From positions 1 to 64,000 of the forward strand of contig NZ_AJXW01000011.1 of assembly GCF_000264375.1 (NCBI RefSeq): 64,000 nt of DNA, written 5' to 3'. Both the position numbers and the translations under genes were made by a program. Below are positions 18,369-28,911 of the stretch, one piece after another. The stretch is from Rhodanobacter thiooxydans LCS2 (GTDB lineage: Bacteria > Pseudomonadota > Gammaproteobacteria > Xanthomonadales > Rhodanobacteraceae). Every line of letters starts with the position of its first letter. Within the stretch, counting starts at the first letter, position 1. The notes beneath the pieces are model-generated. The model was not told the DNA's origin. It saw only the letters and a program-made list of their open reading frames with translations, and made no database searches.

Positions 18369-19226
18369 TCAGTTCGGCGTCGATTGCCGACGTCGCCCCA
18401 GCCGCTGACCGACCCGCACGGCCTGCTGCGGCTGCAGGGCATCCAGCTCGGCGGCGCCCTCGGGCAGCAGCACGATCACGGTGGAGCCCATGTTGAAGCG
18501 GGCCATCTCGGCGAAGCGTTCCAGCGCGACGTGCTGGCTGGCAAACGACTTGCGCCGGATCGACGGTACATACGGCGGGATCACCAGGCCGTCCCACACG
18601 GTGGCCACCGACGAGACCAGGATCGCGCCCACCATCACCACCACGAACGGGCCGTGTTCGCCCTCGAAATGGCAAACCAGCCGCTCGTTGCGCGCGAACA
18701 GCCGCGGGATCGCCTCCACCGCGAACGGCGCCACGCTGAAGATGCGCCCCGGCACGTGCACGGCCTCCTTCAGCGTGCCGGCCAGCGGCATGTGCACGCG
18801 GTGGTAGTCGCGCGGCGACAGGTACACGGTGACGAAACGGCCGTTGCGGTACGGCGCGGCGGCGGCCTCGTCGCCGCCGAGCAGCTCGGCGGCGGTGTAG
18901 TCTTGGCCCTTGGCCTGGAAGATGCGGCCGTCGACGATCGCGCCGGCCTGGCTGATGCGGCCGTCGGCGGGCGAGAGCAGGGCGGCCGGGTCGGTGTCGG
19001 CCTGGCGCGCGCCGGGCCTCAGCTTGCGGGTGAAGAACGCATTGAAGTGCTGGTAGGCCAGCGGATCGGGCTGCGCGGCCTCTGCCATGTTCACGTCGTA
19101 GTTGCGCACGATGGTGGCGATCAGCCAGTTCTTCCACGGCGCGAAGGTCCAGCGCGTGGCCCAGTAGACCAGGCGCGACAGGAAGCGGTGCGGAAGGATG
19201 TATTGCAGCAGGATCTTGAAGGTCAT
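18369..19226 (-). CDS. psd: Phosphatidylserine decarboxylase proenzyme
   Basis: Makes phosphatidylethanolamine from phosphatidylserine at the inner membrane. The 285-residue proenzyme has the FFTRKLRPGAR and LSPADGR motifs, YLSPRDYHRVHMP, and the self-cleavage triplet GST in NMGSTVIVLLPEG near residue 246. The serine there becomes the pyruvoyl cofactor after cleavage into beta and alpha chains. Length is normal. The C-terminal tail is Arg/Gln-rich. Confidence 0.95.
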   Translation of the reverse strand: MTFKILLQYILPHRFLSRLVYWATRWTFAPWKNWLIATIVRNYDVNMAEAAQPDPLAYQHFNAFFTRKLRPGARQADTDPAALLSPADGRISQAGAIVDGRIFQAKGQDYTAAELLGGDEAAAAPYRNGRFVTVYLSPRDYHRVHMPLAGTLKEAVHVPGRIFSVAPFAVEAIPRLFARNERLVCHFEGEHGPFVVVMVGAILVSSVATVWDGLVIPPYVPSIRRKSFASQHVALERFAEMARFNMGSTVIVLLPEGAAELDALQPQQAVRVGQRLGRRRQSTPN

Positions 19227-19261
19227 CCGCCGAAGTATACGGGTGACGGTGCCCTTGATCG

Positions 19262-19450
19262 TGCGTCCCCTCTCCCTCTGGAAGAGGGTGCGGACCTGCA
19301 GGCGCTGGAGCGCCTGCGGAATAGTGAAGCCGGCTCCGAAGGGGTGGGCGCCATGGATGGCGCGAATCCAGGTGGGAGAGGGTTCGGGTGGAGCGTGGCG
19401 TTGCGGCCTTGCCGGGCCTCATCCCAACCCCTCGCCCAATGGGAGAGGGG
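19262..19450. repeat. Palindromic intergenic element between psd and prmB
   Basis: Purine/pyrimidine-biased inverted segments: CCCCTCTCCC near the left end, GGTGGGAGAGGG near 19370-19382, and CCCCTCGCCCAATGGGAGAGGGG at the right end. Non-conserved sequence lies between. The composition and layout resemble the hisA-hisF intergenic element at 51930-52070. No ORF is supported in it, and it lies immediately before the prmB -10 box. Confidence 0.55.
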
Positions 19451-19452
19451 CT

Positions 19453-19458
19453 TATAAT
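19453..19458 (+). promoter_or_regulatory. Candidate -10 element of prmB
   Basis: TATAAT, 31 nt upstream of the prmB GTG and directly after the palindromic repeat. No clear -35 hexamer is visible because that position falls inside the repeat. Confidence 0.5.
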
Positions 19459-19489
19459 CGCCGGCCGACTTGCCACCCTCTGGATCGCC

Positions 19490-20416
19490 GTGACTGCCGA
19501 GCTCGCCACCATCATCGACTTCATCCGTTATGGCGCCAGCCGCTTCTCGGCGGCGGGGCTCACCTTCGGCCACAGCCACGACAACCCGATCGACGAGGCC
19601 ACGCATCTCGTGCTCGCCAGCCTGCACCTGCCACCGGACATCCCGCCGGCGTACGGCGTCGGCCGGCTCACCACGGCCGAGCGCGCGAACGTGCTGGCGC
19701 TGATCGATCGCCGCGTCAGCGAGCGCCTGCCGGTGGCCTACCTGGTCGGCGAGACCTGGTTTGCCGGGCTGAAGTTCAAGAGCGACCGCCGCGCGCTGGT
19801 ACCGCGCTCGCCGATCGCCGAATTGATCGAGTCGGGCTTCGCGCCGTGGCTGGACGAGCGCCAGGTCGAACGCGCGCTGGACCTGTGCACGGGCTCGGGC
19901 TGCATCGGCATCGCGATGGCCGAGTACAACCCGGACTGGCAGGTCGATATCGTCGACATCAGCGACGAGGCGTTGTCGCTGGCGCGCGAGAACATCGCGT
20001 TCCAGCACGTCGAGGGCCGCGTCGAGGCGATCCGGTCCGACCTGTTCGCGGGCGTGGCCGGGCGCCGGTACGACCTGATCGTCTCCAACCCGCCCTATGT
20101 CACCGAGGACGAGTACGCCGCGCTGCCCGGCGAGTACGCGCACGAGCCGAAGCTCGGCCTCACCTCCGGCGCCGACGGCCTGGACCTGTGTCTGCGCATG
20201 CTGGACGAGGCCGCCGACCACCTCACCGAAGACGGCCTGCTGATCGTCGAGGTGGGCGAGAGCGAGCACGCGCTGGCCGCGTTGCTGCCGGAGGTGCCGT
20301 TCGTGTGGATCGAGTTCAAGGTCGGGCTGATGGGCGTGTTCGCGCTGGAGCGGCGCGACCTGGTCGAGCACGCCGCGGCGATCGGTGCGGCGGCGGCCGC
20401 GCGTCGTCCTGGCTGA
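19490..20416 (+). CDS. prmB: Ribosomal protein L3 N5-glutamine methyltransferase
   Basis: SAM-dependent methyltransferase that modifies glutamine 150 of ribosomal protein L3. The GTG at 19490 gives 308 residues (VTAELATIIDFIRYGASRF), close to E. coli PrmB. Motifs: LDLCTGSGCIGIA for SAM binding, VDISDEALSLARENI, and the glutamine-methylating signature NPPY in LIVSNPPYVTEDE. The frame is open upstream to 19388 but that would run through the repeat, and TATAAT at 19453 supports the later start. It is next to aroC, as in E. coli. Confidence 0.93.
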   Translation: MTAELATIIDFIRYGASRFSAAGLTFGHSHDNPIDEATHLVLASLHLPPDIPPAYGVGRLTTAERANVLALIDRRVSERLPVAYLVGETWFAGLKFKSDRRALVPRSPIAELIESGFAPWLDERQVERALDLCTGSGCIGIAMAEYNPDWQVDIVDISDEALSLARENIAFQHVEGRVEAIRSDLFAGVAGRRYDLIVSNPPYVTEDEYAALPGEYAHEPKLGLTSGADGLDLCLRMLDEAADHLTEDGLLIVEVGESEHALAALLPEVPFVWIEFKVGLMGVFALERRDLVEHAAAIGAAAAARRPG

Positions 20417-20419
20417 TCG

Positions 20420-20965
20420 ATGGAGCTGGTCACGGCGCGGCTGCGGATCGACGCGTTGCGCCCTGACGATGCGGCGGCGCTGTTCGCGCTGCGCGGCGAT
20501 CCCGCCGTAGCGCGCTACCAAGGCTGGCGCCCGGCCGATTCCGCGGCCGCCCGCGCGTTCATCGCTGCCCAGCCGCAGCTGCCGTCGCACGGCTGGTTCC
20601 AGCGCGCGATCCGGCCGCGCGACGATGGCACGCTGATCGGCGATCTCGGCCTGAACCTGCCCGAAGCGGCCGGGGATTCGGTCGAGTTCGGCATCAGCAT
20701 CGCGCCGGCCCGGCAGGGCTTCGGTTATGCCGACGAGGCCGTGCGCGCAGTGTTCGACCATGTGTTCGGCCAGCTCGGCCGGCATCGCGTCCACGCCTCG
20801 GTCGACCCGCGCAACCTGGCCTGCATGGCGCTGCTGCGTGCGCTGGGCATGCGCCAGGAGGCGCACCACCGCGAGAGCCTGTGGCTGCGCGGCGAGTGGG
20901 TCGACGACGCGATCTTCGCCCTGCTGGAGCACGAATGGCGGGCAGCGCAGTGCCATCGCGGTTAA
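20420..20965 (+). CDS. GNAT N-acetyltransferase (RimJ/RimL-like)
   Basis: A 181-residue acetyltransferase starting MELVTARLRIDALRPDDAAALFAL. It carries the acetyl-CoA binding region ISIAPARQGFGYADEAVRAVFDHVF and the downstream VDPRNLACMALLRALGM motif of the RimJ/RimL subgroup. The substrate could be a protein N-terminus or a small amine. It lies 3 bp after prmB and 34 bp before aroC. Confidence 0.9.
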   Translation: MELVTARLRIDALRPDDAAALFALRGDPAVARYQGWRPADSAAARAFIAAQPQLPSHGWFQRAIRPRDDGTLIGDLGLNLPEAAGDSVEFGISIAPARQGFGYADEAVRAVFDHVFGQLGRHRVHASVDPRNLACMALLRALGMRQEAHHRESLWLRGEWVDDAIFALLEHEWRAAQCHRG

Positions 20966-20999
20966 GCTGTAGCGATTACCCAATAGACGTCCAAATCCC

Positions 21000-22088
21000 G
21001 TGTCCAGCAATTCCTTCGGCAAGCTCTTCACCGTCACCACCTTCGGCGAAAGCCACGGGCCGGCGATCGGCTGCGTGATCGACGGCTGCCCGCCGGGGCT
21101 GGCGATCGCCGCCGAGGAATTCCGCGGCGACCTCGACCGCCGCGCCACCGGTCGCAGCCGCTATACCTCGCAGCGGCACGAGGCGGACGAGGTGGAGATC
21201 CTCTCCGGCGTCTACCAGGGCAGAACCACCGGCACGCCGATCGCGCTGCTGATACGCAACACCGACCAGCGCAGCAAGGACTACGGCGACATCGTGCAGA
21301 GCTTCCGCCCCGGCCACGCCGACTACACCTACTGGCAGAAATACGGTATCCGCGACCCACGCGGCGGCGGGCGCTCCTCGGCGCGCGAGACCACCATGCG
21401 CGTGGCCGCCGCGGTAGTCGCCAAGAAGTGGCTGGCCGAGCACCACGGCGTGCGCGTGCGCGGCTACCTGGCGCAGATCGGCAACGTCGTGCCGGACGCG
21501 TTCGACTGGGACGTGGTGGAGCAGAACCCGTTCTTCTGGCCCGACGCGGCCCAGGTGCCGGCGCTGGAGAGCTACATCAACGCGTTGCGCAAATCTGGCG
21601 ACTCGGTCGGCGCGCGCGTCAACGTGGTCGCCGACGGCGTGCCGCCGGGTTGGGGCGAGCCGATCTACGGCAAGCTCGATGGCGACCTGGCCGCTGCGCT
21701 GATGTCGATCAACGCGGTCAAGGGCGTGGAGATCGGCGACGGCTTCGCCGCCGTGGCGCAGCGCGGCAGCGGGCATCGCGACGAAATGGGCATGGACGGC
21801 TTTGCGTCCAATCATGCCGGCGGCATTCTTGGTGGCATCAGCAGCGGCCAGCCGGTGGTCGCCTCGATCGCGCTGAAACCCACCTCCAGCATCCTGATCC
21901 CCGGCCACAGCGTGAACCTGGCCGGCGAACCGGTCGAGGTGGTGACCAAAGGTCGCCACGATCCCTGCGTCGGTATCCGCGCCACGCCGATCGCCGAGGC
22001 GATGATGGCGCTGGTGCTGATGGATCATGCCTTGCGCCATCGCGCCCAGTGCGGCGACGTGGGCGCGGTGGCGCCACGCATTCCCTGA
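21000..22088 (+). CDS. aroC: Chorismate synthase
   Basis: Last step of the shikimate pathway (EPSP to chorismate, FMN-dependent). A GTG start gives 362 residues beginning [19 protein letters not shown], the first chorismate-synthase signature. The others follow: [11 protein letters not shown] and the [25 protein letters not shown] region. Length matches E. coli. The sequence GACGTCCAAAT at 20986-20996, just before the start, is also found in the mtnB promoter. Confidence 0.97.
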   Translation: MSSNSFGKLFTVTTFGESHGPAIGCVIDGCPPGLAIAAEEFRGDLDRRATGRSRYTSQRHEADEVEILSGVYQGRTTGTPIALLIRNTDQRSKDYGDIVQSFRPGHADYTYWQKYGIRDPRGGGRSSARETTMRVAAAVVAKKWLAEHHGVRVRGYLAQIGNVVPDAFDWDVVEQNPFFWPDAAQVPALESYINALRKSGDSVGARVNVVADGVPPGWGEPIYGKLDGDLAAALMSINAVKGVEIGDGFAAVAQRGSGHRDEMGMDGFASNHAGGILGGISSGQPVVASIALKPTSSILIPGHSVNLAGEPVEVVTKGRHDPCVGIRATPIAEAMMALVLMDHALRHRAQCGDVGAVAPRIP

Positions 22089-22103
22089 GCCGGAGGGCAC
22101 GCT

Positions 22104-22499
22104 ATGCGCGCATCGTCGAATTCGCTCCACGCAGTTCCATCGCATGCGTCGTTGCATGACATCCTCGGCGATGCGATCCGCTACTGGGAGGTGCGGCGGA
22201 TCGCCTACAACATGGCGCTGGTGCTGGTGGCCGCGGGCTGGGTCGTGATGGGTTGGCCGGCTGTCCTGGCCGGCCTGCGATTCCAGTCCGTGCTGGCCTT
22301 GTTCGTGCTGGCGGTGCTCGCCAATGTCTGCTACTGCGCGGCATACCTGGTCGACATTCCGGCCCAGTATTCGCCGTTCCACGCAGCCTGGCGGCATGGG
22401 CGCGGGGCGTTGTGGCTGGTCGGAACCCTGTTCGCGATGACGCTGGCGTACTACTGGCTCGCCGATGAGATTGCCCCCGCGATTGGAGCCGTGCCTTGA
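22104..22499 (+). CDS. Small integral membrane protein of unknown function
   Basis: A 131-residue protein with about three hydrophobic helices (roughly 38-56, 60-80 and 103-120), a soluble N-terminus of about 30 residues and a YSPFHAAWRHGRG loop. No family recognised. It starts 15 bp after aroC, and its stop overlaps the TTG start of the next gene. Confidence 0.65.
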   Translation: MRASSNSLHAVPSHASLHDILGDAIRYWEVRRIAYNMALVLVAAGWVVMGWPAVLAGLRFQSVLALFVLAVLANVCYCAAYLVDIPAQYSPFHAAWRHGRGALWLVGTLFAMTLAYYWLADEIAPAIGAVP

Positions 22500-23488
22500 C
22501 CAGCAAGCCGCGCGTCTGGATCTCGCGACCCACCTTCCCGGGAGTCATCGCCCGGCTCGAACCGCATTTTGAGGTGACCGCCGAGGCAGAGGAGCGCAAG
22601 TTCAGTCCGGCCGAACTGGCGGCGAAGCTGGCCGCACAGGATGCCGCGATCGTGGGTCTGAAGGACCGCATCGGTGCGGCGGAAATCGCCGGTGCGCATC
22701 GGCTGCGCATCGTCGTCAATCTCGGCGTCGGCTACGACAACCTCGATCTGGACGCGCTCAGCGCCGCCGGCATCGCCGCCTCCAATACCGCCGACGTGCT
22801 CAATGAAAGCGTGGCCGACTACGCCTGGGCGCTGCTGCTCGGCTCCGCGCGGCGCATGAACGCGGCCGAGCGCTGGCTGCGTGCCGGGCACTGGAAAGCC
22901 ACCGAGTTCAAGGCGTGGCTGGGCACCGACGTGCGCGGCCGCACCCTTGGCATTCTCGGCATGGGCCGGATCGGCCAGGCGATCGCGCATCGCGCGGTCG
23001 GCTTCGGCATGCCGGTGCTGTACCACAACCGCTCGCCGCTGCCCGAGGCGACCGAGCGGGCCTGCCGCGCGCGCTTCGTCGACAAGGCGCAGCTGCTGCG
23101 CGAGTCCGATTTCCTGGTGCTGGTGCTGCCGTTGACGCCGCAGACCCAGCACGCCATCGGCGCGCCCGAACTGGCGCTGATGAAACCGACCGCGGTGCTG
23201 GTGAACGTGGCCCGCGGCGGCATCGTGGACGACAAGGCCTTGACGGCGGCCCTGCGCGAGCGGCGGCTGGCCGCGGCCGGGCTGGATGTGTTCGAAGGCG
23301 AGCCGGCGCTGCATCCGGGCCTGCTCGAACTGGACAACATCGTGCTCAGCCCGCACATCGCTAGCGCCAGCACCGAAACGCGCCGTGCGATGACCGCCCT
23401 GGCCGTGGACAATGTGTTGGCGCTGTTCGGCCATGGCCCGCATGCCGGGCGGCCGCCCACGATCCTCAATCCCAACGTGCTGGCCTGA
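22496..23488 (+). CDS. D-2-hydroxyacid dehydrogenase (glyoxylate/hydroxypyruvate reductase-like)
   Basis: NAD(P)-dependent D-isomer 2-hydroxyacid dehydrogenase, 330 residues. The TTG at 22496 overlaps the previous stop (TTGA) and yields MTSKPRVWISRPTFPGVIARLEPHFEV, the expected N-terminus. The Rossmann motif is GILGMGRIGQAIA. The catalytic Arg is in NVARGG (about 238), Glu in FEGEP (about 267) and His in LSPHIAS (about 286). The start NLGVGYDNLDLDAL fits glycerate/glyoxylate reductases. The exact substrate is not determined. Confidence 0.88.
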   Translation: MTSKPRVWISRPTFPGVIARLEPHFEVTAEAEERKFSPAELAAKLAAQDAAIVGLKDRIGAAEIAGAHRLRIVVNLGVGYDNLDLDALSAAGIAASNTADVLNESVADYAWALLLGSARRMNAAERWLRAGHWKATEFKAWLGTDVRGRTLGILGMGRIGQAIAHRAVGFGMPVLYHNRSPLPEATERACRARFVDKAQLLRESDFLVLVLPLTPQTQHAIGAPELALMKPTAVLVNVARGGIVDDKALTAALRERRLAAAGLDVFEGEPALHPGLLELDNIVLSPHIASASTETRRAMTALAVDNVLALFGHGPHAGRPPTILNPNVLA

Positions 23489-23529
23489 CGACCGGCCCGA
23501 CCTCCCACCCTGAGCGAAGAACCCCACCC

Positions 23530-24561
<1,032 letters not shown>

Positions 24562-24563
24562 AG

Positions 24564-24860
24564 ATGCGTTTGATGCAACTCCTTGTAATCGCTGGATTCG
24601 TTCTCGCGTCGGTGGCCTGGGCCGGTGACCGGGCGAAGCCGTCGCCGGCCGCGCCGGCGCCGGCAAAATTGCTGTCGACGGCGCAACAACGACTGGCTGG
24701 CAGCCGGGCCGAAGTGGCACGGCTGAAGCAGGATCTCGGCCGGCAGGAATCGGACAGCAGGCGGGCCAGCGAACGGCTGCAGCAGCAGGACCGGACCATC
24801 GCCGAGCTGCAGCAACAGCTGCATGAGCTGCAGGCCCAGGCGGCCTCGGGCACGCGTTGA
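24564..24860 (+). CDS. Small exported coiled-coil protein
   Basis: A 98-residue protein. A signal peptide (MRLMQLLVIAGFVLASVAWAG) and a short Pro/Ala linker lead into a helical segment of about 50 residues rich in Gln, Arg and Glu (AQQRLAGSRAEVARLKQDLG, ERLQQQDRTIAELQQQLHEL) with heptad-like leucines. Probably a periplasmic coiled coil. It starts 2 bp after asd and precedes fimV. Function unknown; the position suggests a cell-pole or envelope role, but this is inference. Confidence 0.65.
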   Translation: MRLMQLLVIAGFVLASVAWAGDRAKPSPAAPAPAKLLSTAQQRLAGSRAEVARLKQDLGRQESDSRRASERLQQQDRTIAELQQQLHELQAQAASGTR

Positions 24861-24920
24861 GAAGTGCTGCTGCGGTGAGAACACACCGCAGCAATGCACT
24901 GCAAGTATTCGCTGCAGCTA

Positions 24921-24949
24921 TTGTTGATTGGCCTGCATGTAACTAAAGT
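24921..24949 (+). promoter_or_regulatory. Weak candidate promoter of fimV
   Basis: TTGTTG (24921-24926), a 17-bp spacer and TAAAGT (24944-24949) in a locally AT-richer stretch about 90 bp before fimV. Each hexamer matches the sigma-70 consensus only partly. Confidence 0.3.
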
Positions 24950-25035
24950 GGCAGCTCATTTTGGGGCAGGCCGCCCTTGCGGCGGTGCCATGAACAAATA
25001 AAGAGTCGCGCCAGGATCGTTCGGGGGAACATGCA

Positions 25036-27420
25036 ATGAATCGTTCGTTGAAGTTGTCGATGCTGATCGCGCTGGCACTGGGCAGCAGCCAGGTCATGGC
25101 TGTGGACCTTGGTCAGATCCAGGTCAAATCGGCGCTGGGACAGCCGCTGCTGGCCGAGATTCCGCTGCATCCCGAAAGCCCGGCGGAGTTGCAGGGGCTC
25201 ACCGTCCAGCTGGCTTCCAGCGAGGAATTCGCGCGTGCCGGCATCGTTGGCGGGCGTACCGCGGTCCCGCTGCATTTCAGCGTGGCCACTGCCGGCGCCG
25301 GGCAACCGGTGATCCGCATCACCAGCAGCACGCCGGTGGACGACCCCTTCCTCGACCTGTTGATCGAAGTGAACGGCAAGGCCGGCAAGAGCGTACGCGA
25401 GTACGCGATCCTGCTCGATCCGCCGAATAGTTCCCAAGCGGCGCCCGTCGCGACCACCCCAACACCGTCCGCGCAGCACCAGAAGGTGACACGGCCGGCC
25501 AAGGCGGCGGCGGAGGCTCCGGCGACGAAGGCGGCTGCCCCGGCGAAGCCCGTCAAGGCGGCTGCGGCGAAGCCGGCGCCCGCTCCCGCGACCGCCGAGG
25601 CAGGCAACGGCCAGACCGCTCCGGTCGAGCGTGGCCAGACGCTGTCCGGCATTGCGCGCAGCGTGACCCCGTCCGGCGTCGACGTGCAGCAGATGATGCT
25701 GGCGCTGCAGCAGGCCAACCCGAATGCGTTCTACCGCAACAACATCAATGCGCTGAAGACCGGCGTGGTGCTGCGCGTGCCGACCTCGGCCGAGGCGCAG
25801 GCCATGACGATCGCCGCCGCCGTCGCCGAAGTGCGCCGGCAGAACAGCGACTGGCGCGCCGGGACTCCGGGCAAGCCGGCGGTCGTGGCCAACGCCGCCA
25901 CCCGCACGTCCAATGCCGGTGCGTCGACCGGTGCGCCCGACACTGGCGACCGGTTGGCCCTGATGCCGGCCAAGGCGAACACCGGCGCCGGCTCGCAGGG
26001 CGGTGGCGCGGCCGGCAATGGCGCGCGCCAGGAGCTGCTGCGCACCAAGGAGAGCCTGGCCAGCCTGCAGCAGCAGATTACGGATCTGAAGGCCCGCGTG
26101 AAGGACCTGGCGGACATCAACAGCAAGAACGAGCGCCTGCTGTCGCTGAAGGACAACGAGATCGCCGGGCTGCAGGCCAAGCTGGCCGCCGCACGCAAGG
26201 CGGCCAATCAGCCTGCGGCTGCAGCGCCGGCGGGCACCGCCAGCAACACGAAGGCCACGGGCGCCGTGCCCGCGGCGCCTGTGGAGAAGCTGGAAACCGC
26301 CACCGCCACCGCCAGCACGGCCGCCAGTGTGGCCGCGGCGCCCGTTGCGGCCGCTACGGCGTCGTCGCCGGCGGCTGCCTCCAGTCCGGCCAGCGCCCCG
26401 GCGCACGCCAGCACCTTGGTGACCACGCCGATTGCGACCTCGGCGGCGACCAAGCCGGTGGAGAAGCCGGCCACCACGGCTCCTGCCCACATGCCGGCGC
26501 CGCTGGAACGGCCGTGGTACATGCAGACCTGGGCCTGGGCGGCCGCGGGCGGTGCGGTCGTGCTGCTGATCCTGCTGGCCATGCTGGGTCGTCGGCGCAA
26601 GCCGGCCACCGAGGCGTCGAAGGCGCCGCCGTCGCTGGCCGACCGTTTCGGTTCGTCCGCCGCCTCCGCTCAGGATCTTCCCGGCGGCGATGTCGACCAG
26701 GACGAACTGCTCGACCAGCTGGCCGAACATCCCGATGACATCAGCCTGCACCTGGAACTGGTCACCCTGTACTACTCCCGCCGCGACGTCGAGCATTTCG
26801 AGGCGGCGGCCGAGGCGATGCACGCCCATATCGTCGATCCAGAGCAGGACGAGTGGCAGGACGTGCTGCACATGGGCGAGGACCTGGCGCCGGGCCACCC
26901 GCTGTTCGACCATCACGCCGAGCCGGCGTTGTCCGGCGAGGCCGAAGCGCGTGGCGCGTTCAACATCGACGACTATGCCGACAAGGGCGATGCGCCCACG
27001 GTGGTCTCCACAATGCCGCCGCTGCCGCCGAGCGGGCCCAAGCCCGTCAGCGAATACAACTTCAACTTCGATCTCACCCGGACAGCTGGCGAAGCGGCGG
27101 CGCGCCCGGCATCGACACCGCCGCCGGCGGCGGACGACACCACCGTGGTCGCGCCACTGGCATCGAGCCGGCCCGCGCCCGCCGAGCCGGTGTCGAGCTG
27201 GCACTTCGAGGAAGACGACAGCGTGCCGCTGGCGACGGACGCTGGCCATGACCTGGGCGAGTTCAGCGACGACCCGGTGGACACCAAGCTCGACCTGGCC
27301 CGTGCCTACATCGACATGGGCGATGCCGAAGGCGCCCGCGCCATGCTGGGCGAGGTGGTCAAGGAGGGCAGCCAGATGCAGAAGGACGTCGCCAAGCGCC
27401 TGCTCGACAGCCTGCACTGA
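25036..27420 (+). CDS. fimV: FimV/HubP cell-pole and type IV pilus assembly protein
   Basis: Large inner-membrane protein (794 residues) that organises the cell pole and promotes type IV pilus function. It has a signal peptide (cleavage near AMA-VDLGQ) and the N-terminal FimV domain ([21 protein letters not shown]). A Lys/Ala/Pro-rich linker, a LysM-like peptidoglycan-binding region around 195-255 ([14 protein letters not shown]...LRVPT) and a predicted coiled coil at about 330-390 follow. One transmembrane helix lies near 498-515 ([18 protein letters not shown]). After an acidic cytoplasmic part, the protein ends in the FimV C-terminal motif ([21 protein letters not shown]). A strong inverted repeat follows. 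Confidence 0.95.
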   Translation: MNRSLKLSMLIALALGSSQVMAVDLGQIQVKSALGQPLLAEIPLHPESPAELQGLTVQLASSEEFARAGIVGGRTAVPLHFSVATAGAGQPVIRITSSTPVDDPFLDLLIEVNGKAGKSVREYAILLDPPNSSQAAPVATTPTPSAQHQKVTRPAKAAAEAPATKAAAPAKPVKAAAAKPAPAPATAEAGNGQTAPVERGQTLSGIARSVTPSGVDVQQMMLALQQANPNAFYRNNINALKTGVVLRVPTSAEAQAMTIAAAVAEVRRQNSDWRAGTPGKPAVVANAATRTSNAGASTGAPDTGDRLALMPAKANTGAGSQGGGAAGNGARQELLRTKESLASLQQQITDLKARVKDLADINSKNERLLSLKDNEIAGLQAKLAAARKAANQPAAAAPAGTASNTKATGAVPAAPVEKLETATATASTAASVAAAPVAAATASSPAAASSPASAPAHASTLVTTPIATSAATKPVEKPATTAPAHMPAPLERPWYMQTWAWAAAGGAVVLLILLAMLGRRRKPATEASKAPPSLADRFGSSAASAQDLPGGDVDQDELLDQLAEHPDDISLHLELVTLYYSRRDVEHFEAAAEAMHAHIVDPEQDEWQDVLHMGEDLAPGHPLFDHHAEPALSGEAEARGAFNIDDYADKGDAPTVVSTMPPLPPSGPKPVSEYNFNFDLTRTAGEAAARPASTPPPAADDTTVVAPLASSRPAPAEPVSSWHFEEDDSVPLATDAGHDLGEFSDDPVDTKLDLARAYIDMGDAEGARAMLGEVVKEGSQMQKDVAKRLLDSLH

Positions 27421-27443
27421 GCCGCGGGCAGCATCGCGCGGAA

Positions 27444-27475
27444 CGCATCGGGCCGGCTTTTGCCGGCCCGATGCG
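27444..27475 (+). terminator. Hairpin terminator after fimV
   Basis: A perfect 14-bp stem, CGCATCGGGCCGGC, with loop TTTT and its exact complement, 23 bp after the fimV stop. Only TTGTGG follows, so termination may be partial and some read-through into truA is possible. Confidence 0.7.
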
Positions 27476-27523
27476 TTGTGGCCTGCTAATCTTTCTTCTT
27501 TCAGCGAACCCCTGCACGACTCC

Positions 27524-28291
27524 ATGCGCATTGCCCTGGGCATCGAATACGACGGTACCGATTTCAGCGGCTGGCAGCGCCTGAAGGTCGATGTCAGCGT
27601 GCAGGGTGTGCTGGAGGAAGCGTTGTCGAAGGTGGCCGACCATCCGGTCGAAGTCAGCTGCGCAGGGCGCACCGACGCCGGCGTGCATGGCCGCTGCCAG
27701 GTGGTGCACTTCGACAGCGAGGCGCGCCGCGACATGCGCGGCTGGGTGCTCGGCGCGTGTTCCAACCTGCCGCCCAGCGTGGCGGTGCTGTGGGCGCAGC
27801 CGGTGCCGGACAGTTTCCACGCGCGCTACGCAGCGCGCAGCCGGCGCTACCGCTACCACCTTCTCAACCGGCCGGTGCGGGCGGCGCTGGATGCGCGCTA
27901 CGTCACCTGGGAGCGCCTGCCGCTGGATGCCGCGCGCATGCACGAAGCCGCGCAGGCGCTGCTTGGCGAGCACGATTTCAGCGCGTTCCGCGCGCTGTCC
28001 TGCCAGGCCGCGCACCCGCGCCGCAGCGTGCTGGCGGTGAGCGTGCGGCGCGAGGGCGAGCAGGTATTCGTCGACATCGAGGCGAACGCGTTCCTGCACC
28101 ATATGGTGCGCAATATCGTCGGCTCGCTGCTGCTGATCGGCCGCGACGAGCAACCGGTCGCATGGATGGCCGAACTGCTGGCCGGCCGTGACCGCCAAGT
28201 GGCTGGACCGACCGCGCCGGCCACGGGGCTGACCTTCATCGGCCCGCGCTACGAGCCGTACTGGGGCCTGCCGGGCGAGGTGAGCCAGTGA
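27524..28291 (+). CDS. truA: tRNA pseudouridine(38-40) synthase
   Basis: Converts U38-U40 in tRNA anticodon stems to pseudouridine. The 255-residue product starts [18 protein letters not shown]. Catalytic aspartate D51 lies in [10 protein letters not shown], and YRYHLLNR and the C-terminal [17 protein letters not shown] match the family. Its stop overlaps the GTG of trpF, starting the truA-trpF-cupin-trpB-trpA-accD series. Confidence 0.96.
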   Translation: MRIALGIEYDGTDFSGWQRLKVDVSVQGVLEEALSKVADHPVEVSCAGRTDAGVHGRCQVVHFDSEARRDMRGWVLGACSNLPPSVAVLWAQPVPDSFHARYAARSRRYRYHLLNRPVRAALDARYVTWERLPLDAARMHEAAQALLGEHDFSAFRALSCQAAHPRRSVLAVSVRREGEQVFVDIEANAFLHHMVRNIVGSLLLIGRDEQPVAWMAELLAGRDRQVAGPTAPATGLTFIGPRYEPYWGLPGEVSQ

Positions 28292-28911
28292 CCCGCATCA
28301 AGTGCTGCGGCATGACCCGGGTCGGCGACGCGCTGCTCGCCGCGCGGCTCGGCGCCGATGCGATCGGCCTGGTGTTCACCGCACGCAGCAAGCGGCAGGT
28401 GACGCTGGCGCAGGCACGCGAGATCGTGGCAGTGCTGCCGCCGTTCGTGGCCACCGTCGCCCTGTTCATGGACGACGAGGCAGCGCTGGTGCAGCAGGTG
28501 CTCGACGCCGTGCGGCCCACTTGGCTGCAGTTTCACGGCAACGAGAGCGACGCCTGGTGCGCGCAGTTCGGCCATCCGTTCCTCAAGGCGATTGCGATGG
28601 GCGAGGGCGCGACGGCGTTGTCTCGGTTGCAGGCGTATCCGCACGCCTCCGGCCTGCTGCTGGATGGCCATGCGGCCGGCGAGGCCGGCGGCAGCGGCAG
28701 AACGTTCGACTGGTCGCTGCTGCCGGATGGCCTGGAGCAACCGTTAATCCTCGCCGGCGGCCTGCACGCCGGCAACGTGGGCGAGGCCGTGCGTAAGGCG
28801 CGGCCGTGGGCGGTGGACGTGGCCAGCGGGGTGGAGTCGGCAGCGGGGATCAAGGACCCGGCGCGGCTGGAAGCCTTCATCCGCGCGGTGCGCGCGGTGG
28901 ATGCGGCGTGA
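28288..28911 (+). CDS. trpF: Phosphoribosylanthranilate isomerase
   Basis: Tryptophan pathway isomerase (PRA to CdRP), 207 residues, TIM barrel. A GTG start overlaps the truA stop (GTGA). The motif KCCGMTR holds the catalytic cysteine. LQFHGNE, LLLDG and [13 protein letters not shown] (phosphate-binding) follow, and [15 protein letters not shown] closes the barrel. Its stop overlaps the GTG of the cupin-like gene. Confidence 0.96.
   Translation: MTRIKCCGMTRVGDALLAARLGADAIGLVFTARSKRQVTLAQAREIVAVLPPFVATVALFMDDEAALVQQVLDAVRPTWLQFHGNESDAWCAQFGHPFLKAIAMGEGATALSRLQAYPHASGLLLDGHAAGEAGGSGRTFDWSLLPDGLEQPLILAGGLHAGNVGEAVRKARPWAVDVASGVESAAGIKDPARLEAFIRAVRAVDAA

Noticed and set aside
19223-21148. 641-codon minus-strand frame opposite prmB, the acetyltransferase and aroC
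   Set aside because: Shadow of three certain plus-strand genes; low-complexity Arg/Ala/Gln composition.
24943-27765. 940-codon minus-strand frame opposite fimV
   Set aside because: Antisense to a well-supported FimV; repetitive Gly/Arg/Val composition from GC-rich third positions.
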